Source: Haberlea rhodopensis
Lineage: Eukaryota > Streptophyta > Magnoliopsida > Lamiales > Gesneriaceae
Length of the DNA stretch: 64,000 nucleotides
Direction: 5' to 3'
NCBI GenBank assembly: GCA_907163345.1
Contig: CAJQUN010000043.1
Coordinates: 2,903,001 to 2,967,000 of the forward strand
Shown: positions 35,421 through 46,747 of the stretch, in pieces
Numbering within the stretch: position 1 is the first letter of the stretch
How the letters are laid out: each line of letters starts with the position of its first letter
Made by a program: the position numbers and the translations under genes
Notes under the pieces: model-generated
Told to the model about the DNA's origin: nothing
Seen by the model: the letters and a program-made list of their open reading frames with translations, nothing else
The model's database searches: none

Positions 35421-35805
35421 TGTTGGGTTTCCGTACCCCGGCGCCAGATCCAAACGCAGCGGAAATAATACAATAAACAGATCTGACCCGGGGACGGTCG
35501 ATCGCGCCTGATTCATATATAAACATACAAATATCATAATATAATGCACGAAAAGGGATTACCGATAACAGCGAAATCAATCTGATGGCGGTGATCCTCG
35601 AGTCCAATCAACCTGACCAGATCTACAAGCCCGGCACCAGTGCTAGTGTGATGACGGCTTTTCTATGAGAATGTGTATTGAATGGAATTCTTATTAACCC
35701 TAGAGTGAACCTTATATTTATAGTGTTTATGAGACAGCTTATTGGGCTAGGGCTCATAAAGCCCATCGGGCCAACGTTTGGCTTGCTGGGTATTTTATGC
35801 TAACA
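35421..35805 (-). repeat. Copia 1 3' LTR
   Basis: 385 bp; no difference from 42675..43059 found on reading both in full. Minus-strand TATA (actataaatataag) near 35712..35725. Confidence 0.95.
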
Positions 35806-37429
35806 ATCTCCCACTTGCCCAAAAGCCAACACAAAACAATAAAATCATAATCCAAGTAAGTCAATCCAATTGAACAACTTGATGTACAACCATTGTACAT
35901 AATTATGAAACATAAATATATCAAGTGATTTAATTTTAGAACTTTCTATAGATGAAACACTTTCAAATATAGAAACTCCACTAGAACGAGGAGCTTTCAA
36001 AAATTAAATTCATCTATACTAAATCACTCAATTTGAGCACTTAACATTTAAGTCCCAATTCTCATCGATAGATCGGCGGCCGGTTGATTGTGACCCAGTG
36101 AGGCTCAAGTGTAACATAGCAGTAGGATCACAACCTTTGTGATTTTAGAAGTCAAACAACTTCTTTGGGCTTACCCTGATTGCCTCATTGTCAATTAAAC
36201 TCCTTTAATAGACAATGGCTGAAATATAATTCCAGCTACAACCTACCGATCGTGGGTAGCGCCTAGCATCTGCGCTTCACGAAGACCTAGATACAAATGA
36301 CTAGCAACGTACGAGAACCTGTCAGCCATAGTTAGCGTGCAGTACATTCCTTTCACTCAATATGTCCCGATTGAATCTAGGGCATTGGTCGGTCGAGGCC
36401 CCTTATGATTTCAATAACTATGTATTTGTTTCACGTTATATGATTCATTGTGTGCGTATATGAAAAACTCATTTTTCACAAGCACTACCCACTCTGGCCA
36501 GAGATTCCTCGAATCATATATAGAAAAACACATAGGACATCCTGGTTCATCAAGACCAGTGGTGAATCCCCAACGACAATCATAGGCCTCTGACAGCATC
36601 ACTGAATACCCAAAATAATGACTTTATGACCCACATGTGATCAGTCATTAAATCAAAGTACACAGCTATATATCAAGACCTCAATGACGCCTCGGGTCAA
36701 GAGGAGTAATGGTGCACAACTATGACTAGAAATTCTATACTCGACAAATGGTAACCACTTATAGAATTCCGAGTAGGGTCGTTCAGTGAACTCATTCCTA
36801 ATGAGCACCTATTCATGTGTGCTGACTTCTCCAAGCCAACGCCGATGAAACGCGGCGCACTACACTAGACACATCATGAATACCAGTCTCTAACGAGCAT
36901 ATATCGATATCCCATTCTCGAATGCTCATCGACCAGGAACATTTAGAAATCGCAGTCGAGAATGTATTTCATGGTCACCATCATATGCGTAACCACATTC
37001 TATGGACTATAGCAATCTCAAGGACTTCATCAATGCATCAAGATGCATGGGTAAACAGATGAAGAAGTGCCATATATATTAATATTCAAACAAAGATTTG
37101 TCATAATAAGATTACAGATACAATCAATCAACTATTGATTTACTTAATCATGTATGACAACAATATCTTTCACTTTCCCAAAGCCAACTACTCACGTGTC
37201 TTAAGACCATCTTCCCAAGATGTCTAACAGACACCAATCATTGTAAATGCTTTGTCAGTGGATTCACTATATTTTTCTGTTGAAGCGATTCTCTCGATAA
37301 TAATGTCGCGTATACCATCTCTCTCATTAGATAGTATTTTCTCAATATATGTTTGGATCCTGATGAGATCTTGGCTATTCATAATAGCTCAAATGTTGTC
37401 ACAGTACACAGAGACTGTGTCAACTGCAC

Positions 37430-37660
37430 TAGAAATTACACCCAACTCTTGGATGAAATTTCTTATCCAAACTGCCTCTTTGCTGCATCGTATGCTGCAA
37501 TGTATTCAGCTTCAGTGGTGGAATCCAAAGTGATGTCTTGCTTGGAACGTTTCCAAGAGACATCACCATCATTGAGCTTAAATACATATCCGAACATCGA
37601 TATGGTATCATCTACATCCGACTGAAAAAACAGCATCAGCTTAGACTTCAACTTTTATTT
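37430..37660 (-). pseudogene. Copia 1 RNase H remnant
   Basis: Minus frame 37651..37463 reads FQSDVDDTISMFGYVFKLND, then VSWKRSKQD and STTEAEYIAA, the Ty1/copia RNase H domain (GYVF..VSW..KQ..STTEAEY). The sequence before FQSDVDD is out of frame, and the frame ends after RQFG. Copia 2 has the matching segment at 53556..53762 with the same out-of-frame start (KLML.FQSDVDD), so the shift is inherited. Confidence 0.75.
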
Positions 37661-38499
37661 CTCCACTTACAGATCCAAAAATCATGAACGTATCCTAAGT
37701 TAAGCACTTGAGGATTATTTTCACAATTTTCCAGTGATCTTCACCGGGATCTGTCTGATGTTTGCTCATTACACTAAGAACATACATCAGGCCAAGTACA
37801 TAACATAACATACATTATGCTATTAAAGTAGAAATATAAGGTACCAATGTCTCTTTTCTCTCTCCTCATCAATCTTAAAACATATTGACTTGAGAGATGA
37901 ATACTATGACATATTATGAAGTAACTCGTTTTTCAACTATTCTATGCTAAACCCTTTTAGCACAGTGTTTATGTACGTAGATTGAGATATCTCAAGCATC
38001 CTTTAGATCTATCCCTATAGATCCTTACGCTAAACACGTATGACGCTTCCCCCCAATCTTACATGGAGAAATTAGTAGATGATCGTGCTTTAATTGATTA
38101 ATCAAATACCATTCATAATGAGTATGATATAATCAACTTAAAGCATCACAAATGTAACATGTTCCCACTAACCCTTTTGCACACACATGTCACTTCCGGA
38201 TTTTTAACAAAACCAAACACTTTGATGATGTTATCAAACGGAGGTTCAAACTTCGGGATGCCTTCTTAGGCCCATAAATGGACCTCTGGAGTTTGAAAAC
38301 ATTTTTCTCACTCCAAGAAGTTGTAAACACGTTTGGCTGCTACATTTCTACCTCAATGCCACCACTGAGAAATGTTGTGTTCACATCCATTACTCATATC
38401 TCATATCCATAATATAAAGATATAACTAATAAAATTCAAATAGACTATAGCATCACAACTGATTAAAAGTTTCTCACAGACAACTCTTTGCCTATGAGA

Positions 38500-38860
38500 A
38501 TAATCTCTTCACATCAGTTAAGCTTTGAAGGTCGCTACCTTCCCATCCACTCCAAGCTTTCACTTGTAAATCTATGCAGCCAATGGGAACAATTCCCAAA
38601 GAAGATCTACTAAGGCCCATACCTTATTAGAGTACATGGAGTCTATTTCAAATTTCACGGCATCTCGCCAATATCCCAAAACGATGTCCAACATCGTCTC
38701 CTTGAAAGTTCTAGGATCACATCCATGGTCAAAATCATTTTGACTACTTTCTAGGAGTAAATTCAATTTATCAGGAGTTCTTGAAACATTTTCAAATCTC
38801 CTTCGTGCATGTAAATCAAAGGTTATGATTGACTCAATTAATTTCACCGTTTTCACTTTT
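38500..38860 (-). pseudogene. Copia 1 reverse transcriptase remnant
   Basis: Minus frame 38856..38572 contains DPRTFKETMLDIVLG, then FEIDSMYSNKVWALVD, the start of the copia RT region (pattern E-SM..N..W.LV). Past a shift, WIYKxKLG-like sequence leads to a TAA at 38520..38518 immediately after the codons for FKA. Copia 2 has TAA at the same alignment position (52694..52696). The catalytic YVDD block was not found intact. Confidence 0.7.
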
Positions 38861-39599
38861 CTAGTGGTTTGTGGTTCTTGAACCCTTTCAAGTTATATTA
38901 TGTTGTCATCCTTTCTAATAGAAACATTTTCTCTAGAAAGATTGCACTTGCGAAACAAACTCTTTGCCTGCAATTGATAATATAAATTTCCACAACATAA
39001 CATAAGATGGATCAACTATCCAACTCATCTCCCACTGGCTGCTTCACATAAGCAGAACAATCTCAAAATATAAATTTGGATTATTTTTCAATCCATATCG
39101 TATATGGAGTTTTGGTCACTGCATTGGTATGAATTATATTCAACAAATATGTAACTTTAGAGAGTTACTCAGAGAGAATCACATTCTCTTTAAGATAACT
39201 CAACATCATCTTGCACTAACATTTAGTGCTCCACATACGTCCATATGAATCAAATTCAATGGACATTCAGCACATGCTAAATATATGTTGGATTTAAGTT
39301 ATCATTCTTTTTATATTCTTTGAATATAATCATACTAATCATTCATAAGTTCACCAGATTCAATAAAACATGCATTCTTAAAAATAATGCAAATCACATT
39401 CGCATATTTAAAAGAATATCATTCTCTATCAAAATAGGAACAATGTTCATGATTAAATCTAGAACAAATAAATAATATCTCAAACCAGTTCCTAACCAGT
39501 TCAAGATTTTATATTAAATAAATGTTTCAAACAACCATTGCTACAATGCTTAGCCTCAGGCAGGTTCACCTTCCTAGGGCTCTCTACTTCTTCACATCA

Positions 39600-40240
39600 C
39601 ATGCAACTCTTTGCAAAAATGCGTGCACAACTGGCATCATATACCAAAGAAGTAGAACCAATAGAAACATTTACTTTTAATATATAACATACCATTTCTA
39701 GAACGCTTCTAGTATATGTATTCCTTACAATTTTGCGCTAGTGACCAGCAGTGAAAACATAGATGCCTCTCATTTCTTAGTTGCTACTATATCCTTTTTC
39801 GTCTTTCAAGGTTGGGAACCATCTCCCTTCCTCTTCTTTACCCTTGAACTCTTCCTACCATTGGTAGAAGATTCGACAAGAAGAACACGTTTCTCCTTTT
39901 GAATCAAGGACTCATGAGTTTCCAACATTTTGACTATAAGATCAAATCTATAGCCAGTTAATGAGGATTTGTCACATTCAGATTTTCCAATTTCTCAACA
40001 AGAGATATTTTTCTTACACCATACTCATAGACCGAAGCCCCATCTCGCATGTGAAATGAAAATAGCTTTTTGAAATCGCGAGTCTCAGTAATCGCGTCCG
40101 TTCACCAAACAACATTTGTAGGTGTTGGAAAATATCAGCAATGTGAACAAATTTCTCATATCTGTGTTGAAACTCATTCGTGACATTGATGCTATCATAT
40201 AGCACATAGTCTAGAGATATTCGTCCCATCACTTCTCAAG
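39600..40240 (-). pseudogene. Copia 1 gag remnant
   Basis: Minus frame 40232..40014 includes FQHLQMLFGERTRLLRLAIS, typical of copia gag. A later stretch (about 39950..39850) encodes KMLETHESLIQKEK, then NGRKS. The zinc knuckle region near 39760 reads CFHCWSLAQNCKEY, with CX2C and the last C kept but the His lost. Confidence 0.65.
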
Positions 40241-41639
40241 TGTGGCAATCTCTTCATGAGACGAACCAGGAGACACTTCAACAGGAGGCTCCCACCAAGG
40301 GTATATAGCAATCTTTTAGAAGCAAGCACTATTTTAAAATTAATAGTCAATCAGAATAATTTGGTGCTGTTACTTTGTTTGTATCGAGAATTGATGCAAT
40401 CGGATTCACGGCAATCACAATACTGAGAATAAACAGAAAATACATGCAAACCGTTTGATTATTAATTAATTCAAAAACTATGGACTTTAGTTATTGAATG
40501 CTCCCACTAAATTTTTCGAATTCATCACCCTCATGACAAATGAACGGAAAATCGTATTTTCTTAGTGGGCTTAGAGTCCAACTAGCTCATGATAGCCCCG
40601 GGCGAGGGTCCAGCCGACCTCATGATACTAAAGGTAGCTCACAATTGCATCATATGCAACCCCCAAGATTTTCGTCTCGTGATTGGCATAACCCTACGGA
40701 GGCAGGCCAATTATGCCTTCTCACGTCAAACTAACCCATCCCACGGATGGTAATGTCCGCCAATAAGACCCCACGAGGGTGAGTAATCTTACAGGTTAAC
40801 AGAACCCTATCCATAATTAAGTGGCAGTTAAACACACAGCTTTCTCATGCCAGATGCCCCCCACGAGGGTGAGACAAGACAACTGACACAAGTAGCGTCT
40901 CATGGCTTAACTGTTGATGGAAGACAGGAAACAACAAACTCCTTTGAGCTCCCTTTACAGTTTGATATTAAAAAATTTTGAATCATATTTAAAAGAGGGA
41001 TTTAACAATTTTCAAATCTCATCAAGTACTTGTTTGTTTGTTTGCCGGATTCATGCAACTATGTTTTATTCATGCAGTCATATGTACTAATAAAACATAC
41101 AAACAAACATTCATCATACATCATATGCATAATAAAAATAAATATGGACGATTACGGCCTTTTCCTAATTGATCCACGTGAGCCATACGTGGATCACAAG
41201 TCTGTCTAAGGTGATGCAGGTATGTAATGCAATCCTATTACATTTTTGCTTCCATTATACATGTCTTGATTCTTGATGCTCCATCTTCAATCTCGATCTT
41301 CCACTAATTCTAATAATTTACATTTAAATCGTGCAAACAAGAGAATAGTGATACAAATCCGGGGTGGGATACATCAGAAAATAGAGAGAGCAGGCTCGCA
41401 GGCCCGATAACCAAAAAACACAATAATAATGAAACAATAAAAACCTAAGCATTCACCTAAACACATTGGTCAAGGCCCGTAATCATCCACCATGCAATCA
41501 CATCATATGTAAATAAACATTAAACTGAACAATTACATCATATGTAATTGTACTAATTACATCACATGTAATTAGATCAAAATAATTAAAGCACGATAAT
41601 TAATTTATTCTATCGTTTCCCCACTAATCGCATCATTAA

Positions 41640-41960
41640 TTGAAAATGAAATTAACAAATTAAATAAAACCATTTTATTTAATTTCTAATTAATTACTTT
41701 TCAATTAATTGGTAAAATCACTATTTTACCTTTTAATCATAATGATAATCGAAAATAAATTAACAATTAAATGAAACACTTTCATTTAATTTTCAGTTAA
41801 TTAAATTTTTCAATTACTTGGTAAAATCACTATTTTACCCCAAATCATAATATTAGCCAAAAATAAAATTAACAAATTAAATGAAACATTTTCATTCAAT
41901 TTTCAATTAATTAAATTTTCAACTAATTGTAAAATCTCCATTTTACATTTAATAAATTAA
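41640..41960. repeat. 109-bp tandem array with hairpin, copia 1 leader
   Basis: Three units each carry a version of GGTAAAATCACTATTTTACC, at 41711, 41820 and 41929 (109 bp apart). The core is an inverted repeat with 8-bp arms and a cact loop. Units also share a aattaaatgaaaca-tttcattt-aatt inverted motif. Copia 2 has four units at 49248..49563. Confidence 0.85.
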
Positions 41961-42179
41961 AAATCACATTTTTAATAAATTAAGTATTATGATTTAATAT
42001 TTCAAAAATAATATCCGGATAAAACATCTAAAATGACCCAAATAATTTATGGACTCCAAACAATTTGGATCCAAAATTAAAAAATGCAATTTCAACCCCA
42101 AAAATTATCCTTAATTTTCGGATTTACAAAAATAATAATTTTTTTTTTTTTTTTTTAATTTCCGAAAAATACTGTTCAT

Positions 42180-42500
42180 CTTCCCCACAATTCATAAAAC
42201 TAGGGTTAGGGTTAGGGTCCGTGCGCCGCCAGCTTCACTTCAGCAACCCATCACCTCCTTCTTCTCTGGCGATTTTTGCCGAATGGATTTACAAGCAAAT
42301 GGAGCTCCGTCGCGCGAGCAGAAGTCGAACCGCGACAAAGATTTGTCCCAGAGGTTCGCAATTTCAGTCCGGACGAGGAACCTTTCCGTCGCCGTGGATC
42401 CGCGAGTCTCGCTGGCTGGACTAACGGAACCTTTCCGCCGCCCCGGTCGGACCTCCGCCGTGCCCGCCGCCGTGGTGATGGTTAGAGGACAGAAACAATT
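42180..42500 (-). other. GC-rich segment of copia 1 leader
   Basis: A sharp GC-rich island in an AT-rich element, with ccctaaccctaaccctag (minus) at 42203..42221. Copia 2 has a counterpart at about 48610..49040, sharing the end (ggaggtgatg, ggcgg, ccctaaccctaa) but largely different in the middle. Open frames here are overlapping on several strands and not conserved between the two, so I do not call a protein. It may be the 5' untranslated leader or a captured host exon. Confidence 0.5.
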
Positions 42501-42657
42501 TCTGTGAAGGTTGAAAATTTGGGTCTTGTTTAAAACTCATTTTAATCCAATTTCTATGTTTTTTCGGATCACAAAATTTCTGAAATTTCTAACACGATAA
42601 TATCGATGGGAAACGATCTAATAAAAACAATTATCAAATACATGAATCAAAGCGCAA

Positions 42658-42673
42658 CCTGGCTCTGATACCA
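42658..42673 (-). other. Primer-binding site of copia 1
   Basis: Minus strand tggtatcagagccagg, one base inside the 5' LTR; initiator-Met tRNA type. Confidence 0.88.
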
Positions 42674-42674
42674 C

Positions 42675-43059
42675 TGTTGGGTTTCCGTACCCCGGCGCCA
42701 GATCCAAACGCAGCGGAAATAATACAATAAACAGATCTGACCCGGGGACGGTCGATCGCGCCTGATTCATATATAAACATACAAATATCATAATATAATG
42801 CACGAAAAGGGATTACCGATAACAGCGAAATCAATCTGATGGCGGTGATCCTCGAGTCCAATCAACCTGACCAGATCTACAAGCCCGGCACCAGTGCTAG
42901 TGTGATGACGGCTTTTCTATGAGAATGTGTATTGAATGGAATTCTTATTAACCCTAGAGTGAACCTTATATTTATAGTGTTTATGAGACAGCTTATTGGG
43001 CTAGGGCTCATAAAGCCCATCGGGCCAACGTTTGGCTTGCTGGGTATTTTATGCTAACA
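42675..43059 (-). repeat. Copia 1 5' LTR
   Basis: 385 bp, identical to the 3' LTR. TATA (minus) near 42966..42979. The LTR lies about 400 bp beyond the stop codon of the PR-10 gene, on the same strand and downstream of it. TSD copy taaac follows at 43060..43064. Confidence 0.95.
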
Positions 43060-43064
43060 TAAAC

Positions 43065-43180
43065 CTCGAGCTGATGCAATAGCTTACAAATCACGCCAGC
43101 CAGGTAACCGAACACATGATCAAATGTCTCATCGCTCACCAACTCGGCCACCCATGAAGGGTGATAATTCTCTATTATTT
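43065..43180 (-). other. Open segment split by copia 1, unrecognised
   Basis: On the minus strand one frame is open from about 43180 through the TSD, reading NYHPSWVAELVSDETF, then FGYLAGVICKLLHQLE. Joined across the copia insertion it continues about 12 codons (to about 35380) before a stop. It could be an exon or pseudogene remnant; the composition looks protein-like but I recognise no family. No start codon or splice sites are assigned. Confidence 0.25.
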
Positions 43181-43416
43181 GAATTGATAAACAATTCCTT
43201 TATTTATTTTTAGCATTGACCGACGATTTTTAAATTATGGATGTTCAGATATTTGATCAAATTCAATTGACTCCATATATTTCGTATACAACTCGCATCG
43301 TTGAAGAAATATGGCACCATACACCTTCATCAAACCCAAATTTATTCAAGAAAAACAACAAAAACACACACTTTAATAGCTTAGAAAACCAAATCCCGTA
43401 ATCCCTTTTATCAGGG

Positions 43417-43422
43417 TTTATT
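43417..43422 (-). terminator. Poly(A) signal of the PR-10 gene
   Basis: AATAAA on the minus strand, about 35 bp past the stop codon at 43457. Confidence 0.5.
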
Positions 43423-43456
43423 CGATACGTTAATATAAAGGTATCGCTCTAATAAA

Positions 43457-44063
43457 TTAAGCACACACATCGGGATGAGCAATGAGGTATTCTTCCACAG
43501 GAGTTAAGATCACTTGACCAAATGCTTTGCTTGCCTTGTGATCTTCTTCAGTAAACTGTGCATCACCTTTTGTGTGATGGTCTGTGGTGATCTTGATGAT
43601 GCATCCTCCGTCGCCCGAATCCTCGTACTTGTGAACCGAGTGAATTGACTCAAGCTTATCACCGAACATCCCGCTTTCGAACACATGGTACTTGGTAACC
43701 AAGTTCTCCGTGTCCACAACATCGATCTTTTCCTTAATGTAATTGATTGGAGCACCTGTCATCAATAACCAACATCAAATCAAGTTGATGATCATTTTTA
43801 TATAATTTTCGATATACCGATACTATGTCAAAACACCAAGTTATGTAATAAAACAAAGATATATGGAACTTTGACTGACCATCGGGGAAATTCATCTGTC
43901 TAATGCTTCCTGCACCACCGTCGCCCTGGATGATATCGATACTCTTGACGGCCTTCGGGGCTATTTTTGGTAACATGTGGTGGCCTTCGACAACCACAGC
44001 CTTGAACATTCGCTTAGCGGAGACTCGGACCTTCACTTCATGGGTGTTGGTGATCACAGCCAT
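43457..44063 (-). CDS. PR-10 / Bet v 1 family protein, two exons
   Basis: Exon 1 runs 44063..43880 and exon 2 43755..43457; the intron 43879..43756 (124 bp) has GT..AG ends and splits the codon for the Gly of FPDG after its first base, close to the conserved PR-10 intron site near codon 62. The spliced product is 160 residues, the usual family length. It shows the glycine-rich loop (QGDGGAGSIRQM), the IKEKIDVVD segment and a C-terminal helix ending EEYLIAHPDVCA. PR-10 proteins are small cytosolic proteins with a hydrophobic cavity that binds steroids, flavonoids or cytokinins; members are induced by pathogens and stress, and some are enzymes (norcoclaurine synthase type). Function here is not decided by sequence alone. 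The start context aacaATGGC is good for plants. The gene has intact splice sites and frame and stands alone among transposons. Confidence 0.93.
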
Positions 44064-44104
44064 TGTTTTTATCTTGAAATAAGAATGAGAAACTTAGCTA
44101 AAGT

Positions 44105-44117
44105 ACTATATATTTTA
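44105..44117 (-). promoter_or_regulatory. TATA box of the PR-10 gene
   Basis: taaaatatatagt on the minus strand, 42 to 54 bases before the ATG, so the 5' untranslated region would be only about 15 to 25 nt. No W-box cluster was noticed in the short upstream stretch before the MITE. Confidence 0.5.
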
Positions 44118-44437
44118 TTGCCAGGATGTTTCAAGGATGTGTGGCAGAATGAGCATTTTGTAAGGGGATTTTATAGAAAGTGGCATCTTTAAAAAACTGC
44201 AATTTACCCCTCAAAATGTTTGCATTAAAAACAAACTCCATTGTAAAATAAAATAGTAGACTACCTCGTGTGAATTTAAAAAGAGATAGTAAACATATTT
44301 TGAATAGTACATTTTAGTATGTGTTATAATATATCATTTCTATATTAATTATCAATTATCATAGAAATAAAACTATCCATATTGATGGAACAAATATTAA
44401 ATTGAAAATACTATAAAAATAGCCACATATAATAAGG
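44118..44437. other. Upstream region of the PR-10 gene
   Basis: AT-rich, no gene. Presumably promoter; it is only about 0.33 kb before a MITE-like element begins. Confidence 0.4.
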
Positions 44438-44441
44438 ACAT

Positions 44442-44723
44442 TTACAATAGTAGTCCAAACTCTTAGAATTAATATAATAAAGTCTCAAAGAAATTATGTT
44501 TTAACAAAAGTAGTCACACAAATATTTTTTTGAAAGCATTTATGTAGAACTACTTTTTTTAAAAAAAAAAATAATTTCTGTAGAACTACTTTTTCTAAAA
44601 AAAATAATAAATGTGGGACTATATTTGATAAAAAGCATTTATGTAGAACTATTTTTTAAAAAAAATTAATATTCTTTGAGATTATATCTGATTAGTTCTA
44701 AAAGTTTGGAATTACTATTGTAA
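44442..44723. mobile_element. MITE-like fold-back element
   Basis: 282 bp with imperfect terminal inverted repeats of about 55 bp (left starts ttacaatagtagtccaaact; right ends ctattgtaa). It is flanked by acat on both sides (44438..44441, 44724..44727), a possible TSD. Its middle has three diverged copies of catttatgtagaactact followed by T/A runs. No coding capacity. Superfamily not assigned. Confidence 0.7.
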
Positions 44724-44727
44724 ACAT

Positions 44728-45439
44728 ATCTATTCTATAATAGATATGTTACCATTTTTTATTATTATTTACCCTATTAAATATATAGATATACTAGCTT
44801 AGTTGGCTGCGAACTTATTAGAATTAAATTTTCACGTCCAAAAATATTCGCTGATTTCAGAAATATATGTCTTTGTTGATTTATGCCCCTACGTTAATTT
44901 CTAAATTTATTAGCTAATTAAAAGTTGATTTTTGACATAATTTTAATAATTTATCTCATCAATTTTTTTCTTTATTGATTCGTTCAAATAGTTAGTTACT
45001 TAATTCTTTCTATCAAAAAATAAACCCAAGGGCTATAATTTTACTTTCTATAGAAATTTGGGACTAGGGTAGTGTAATATTATTTAACATGGAATAATTT
45101 GCAAATAATTCTTCTAGAATTTTTTTAATTTTATATTAAATTAAAAATCAAATCATATTTGGGTCAATAGCATACGTGGGTCAATAGCAGACTTGGACTT
45201 TAAGGGCAGGAGTCTAGATGTTCTTTGTTTTATTATTATTATTATTATTTTTTTTGAGCAAGTCTAGATGTTCTTATTAAATCGTGTACTTTCTTTGAAT
45301 TTTATTCTTGACTGATATATTTAAATAACTTAGTCTTCCCCAATTTCTAATTTTATTTATTTTGTCCTAATATAAAAGGACAATCAATCTAATTTCCAAA
45401 ACCACTTACTTTGTCACACTCACACACGACTTTATCGGC
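44728..45439. other. AT-rich intergenic region
   Basis: No gene, repeat or known signal seen other than short A/T runs and a (att)n stretch near 45231. Confidence 0.5.
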
Positions 45440-46747
45440 ATTTAATAAAATATTGTAAGAATTAAAAAAATTAATGAAATAATGTAAAAATAAAATTATT
45501 TACATTTCTATGGTATTTCCAATCTATGATTGTGAATTTTATTGTACATAATTTGCAATCTGGGAATGCGAATTCAATTGTTAATAATTGGAATCTATGA
45601 TTGTGAATTTTACTATTCATACTTTTCTACTGTTCATAATTTACAGTTTGGGATTGCAAACTCTCTACTGTTCATAATTTACAAATTAAAATAAAATTTT
45701 AGCAAATTTTATTGTTAACCAATAAATGTATATGTGAATTTAGATTAAAAAAATTAAATTATTGCATTAGAAACACCATTTAATACAAAATATATTTGTA
45801 TTTTACAACATTAGAGACTGAACCGGGTCACAACGCAAACTTGAGGGACCATTTGATGTATTATCAACATCTTTTAGTTAGAATGTATCAAATATTTTTG
45901 TATCTTTAAAATATGATATCTTTAAAATGTGGTATTACGTTGAGAATTTGTAATCTAGGAATGTGAATTAATGTCGAATTTTTTTTTTGTTGATTAAAAC
46001 TGTTGAAAATTCTTGATTTAATATCATACAGAAAATTTTTTGGTCGACCAAATGATTTAATAGATATAAATTTTTTTGGATACATAAATTATTTTTTAAA
46101 TGTACTTGTATTTAATTATTAATTGATGTTTTATTGAGCTTTTTAATTTTAAAAAGATAAATTGAAAAATCAAAGTTAAGAAGTAATAAGATTTTATGCT
46201 TATTATTTTTTTAATAAAAAATTATCAAATATCATATTTTAAAGATACAAATATATTTGATACATTCTAACTAAAAAAATGGGGATAATACATTAATTGG
46301 TCCTCAAATATGCGTTGTGACCCGGTTCAGTCCCTAATATTTTCAGTAACCCGGTTAAGCTCTAATGTTTTAAATACAAATATATTTGATACATTCTAAT
46401 TAAAAATTGTATATTGAATGTGTTTATAAATAAGGTAATTTTTTTAATCTAAATACACCCCTAATTTTAACTTGCAAATTATAAACAGTAGAGAATTTGC
46501 AATATAAACAGTCGAGATTTGCAATCCTAGACTGCAAATTATGAAACAGTGGAATTCGCAATCTAGATTGCAAAATAGTTGAATTCGCAATCTCATATTA
46601 TAAACAATTTAATTCGCAATCCCTAATTGTAAATTATGAACTGTTAAATTCGCAATCCCAGATTGCAAATTACCATAGAAATGTAAATACTTTTATTTTT
46701 ACATTCATGTCATTAAATTTTGTACTTTTTATAATATCTTATTAAAT
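45440..46747. mobile_element. 1.3-kb fold-back element with subterminal repeats
   Basis: Left arm 45440..45950 and right arm about 46210..46747 are inverted copies. Outer ends match (atttaataaaatatt versus its inverse near 46735), as do the catttctatggta block (45507 and about 46673) and gaccgggtca-like block (45830 and 46318). Each arm has several 30- to 40-bp units built on aatttgcaatctgggattg, more in the right arm. No transposase. It resembles plant fold-back/MITE-type elements. Confidence 0.75.

Larger units (their letters stand above)
35421..43059 (-). mobile_element. Copia 1: young, non-autonomous Ty1/copia element
   Basis: Minus strand. Two 385-bp LTRs (TGTTAG...CCAACA on the minus strand) appear identical over their whole length, with TSD taaac, so insertion is very recent. 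Primer site 42658..42673, long GC-rich leader, gag, RT and RNase H remnants in order, then about 1.6 kb of non-coding sequence before the polypurine tract (caagtgggagat, minus, at 35806..35817). All pol remnants are broken. Because the LTRs show no change, the interior must have been dead before this copy inserted; enzymes probably came from another element. Confidence 0.9.

Noticed and set aside
36411..36602. Possible env-like gene in the long copia 1 3' region
   Set aside because: Only short frames with stops; the partner region in copia 2 (55671..56480) is not open in the same frame.
42203..42221. Telomere-like CCCTAA repeats
   Set aside because: Only three units, not the plant CCCTAAA form throughout, and shared by both copia leaders, so part of the element.
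42065..42507. Three overlapping plus-strand frames of 69 to 119 codons
   Set aside because: They run antisense to copia 1 in its GC-rich leader and are not matched in copia 2.
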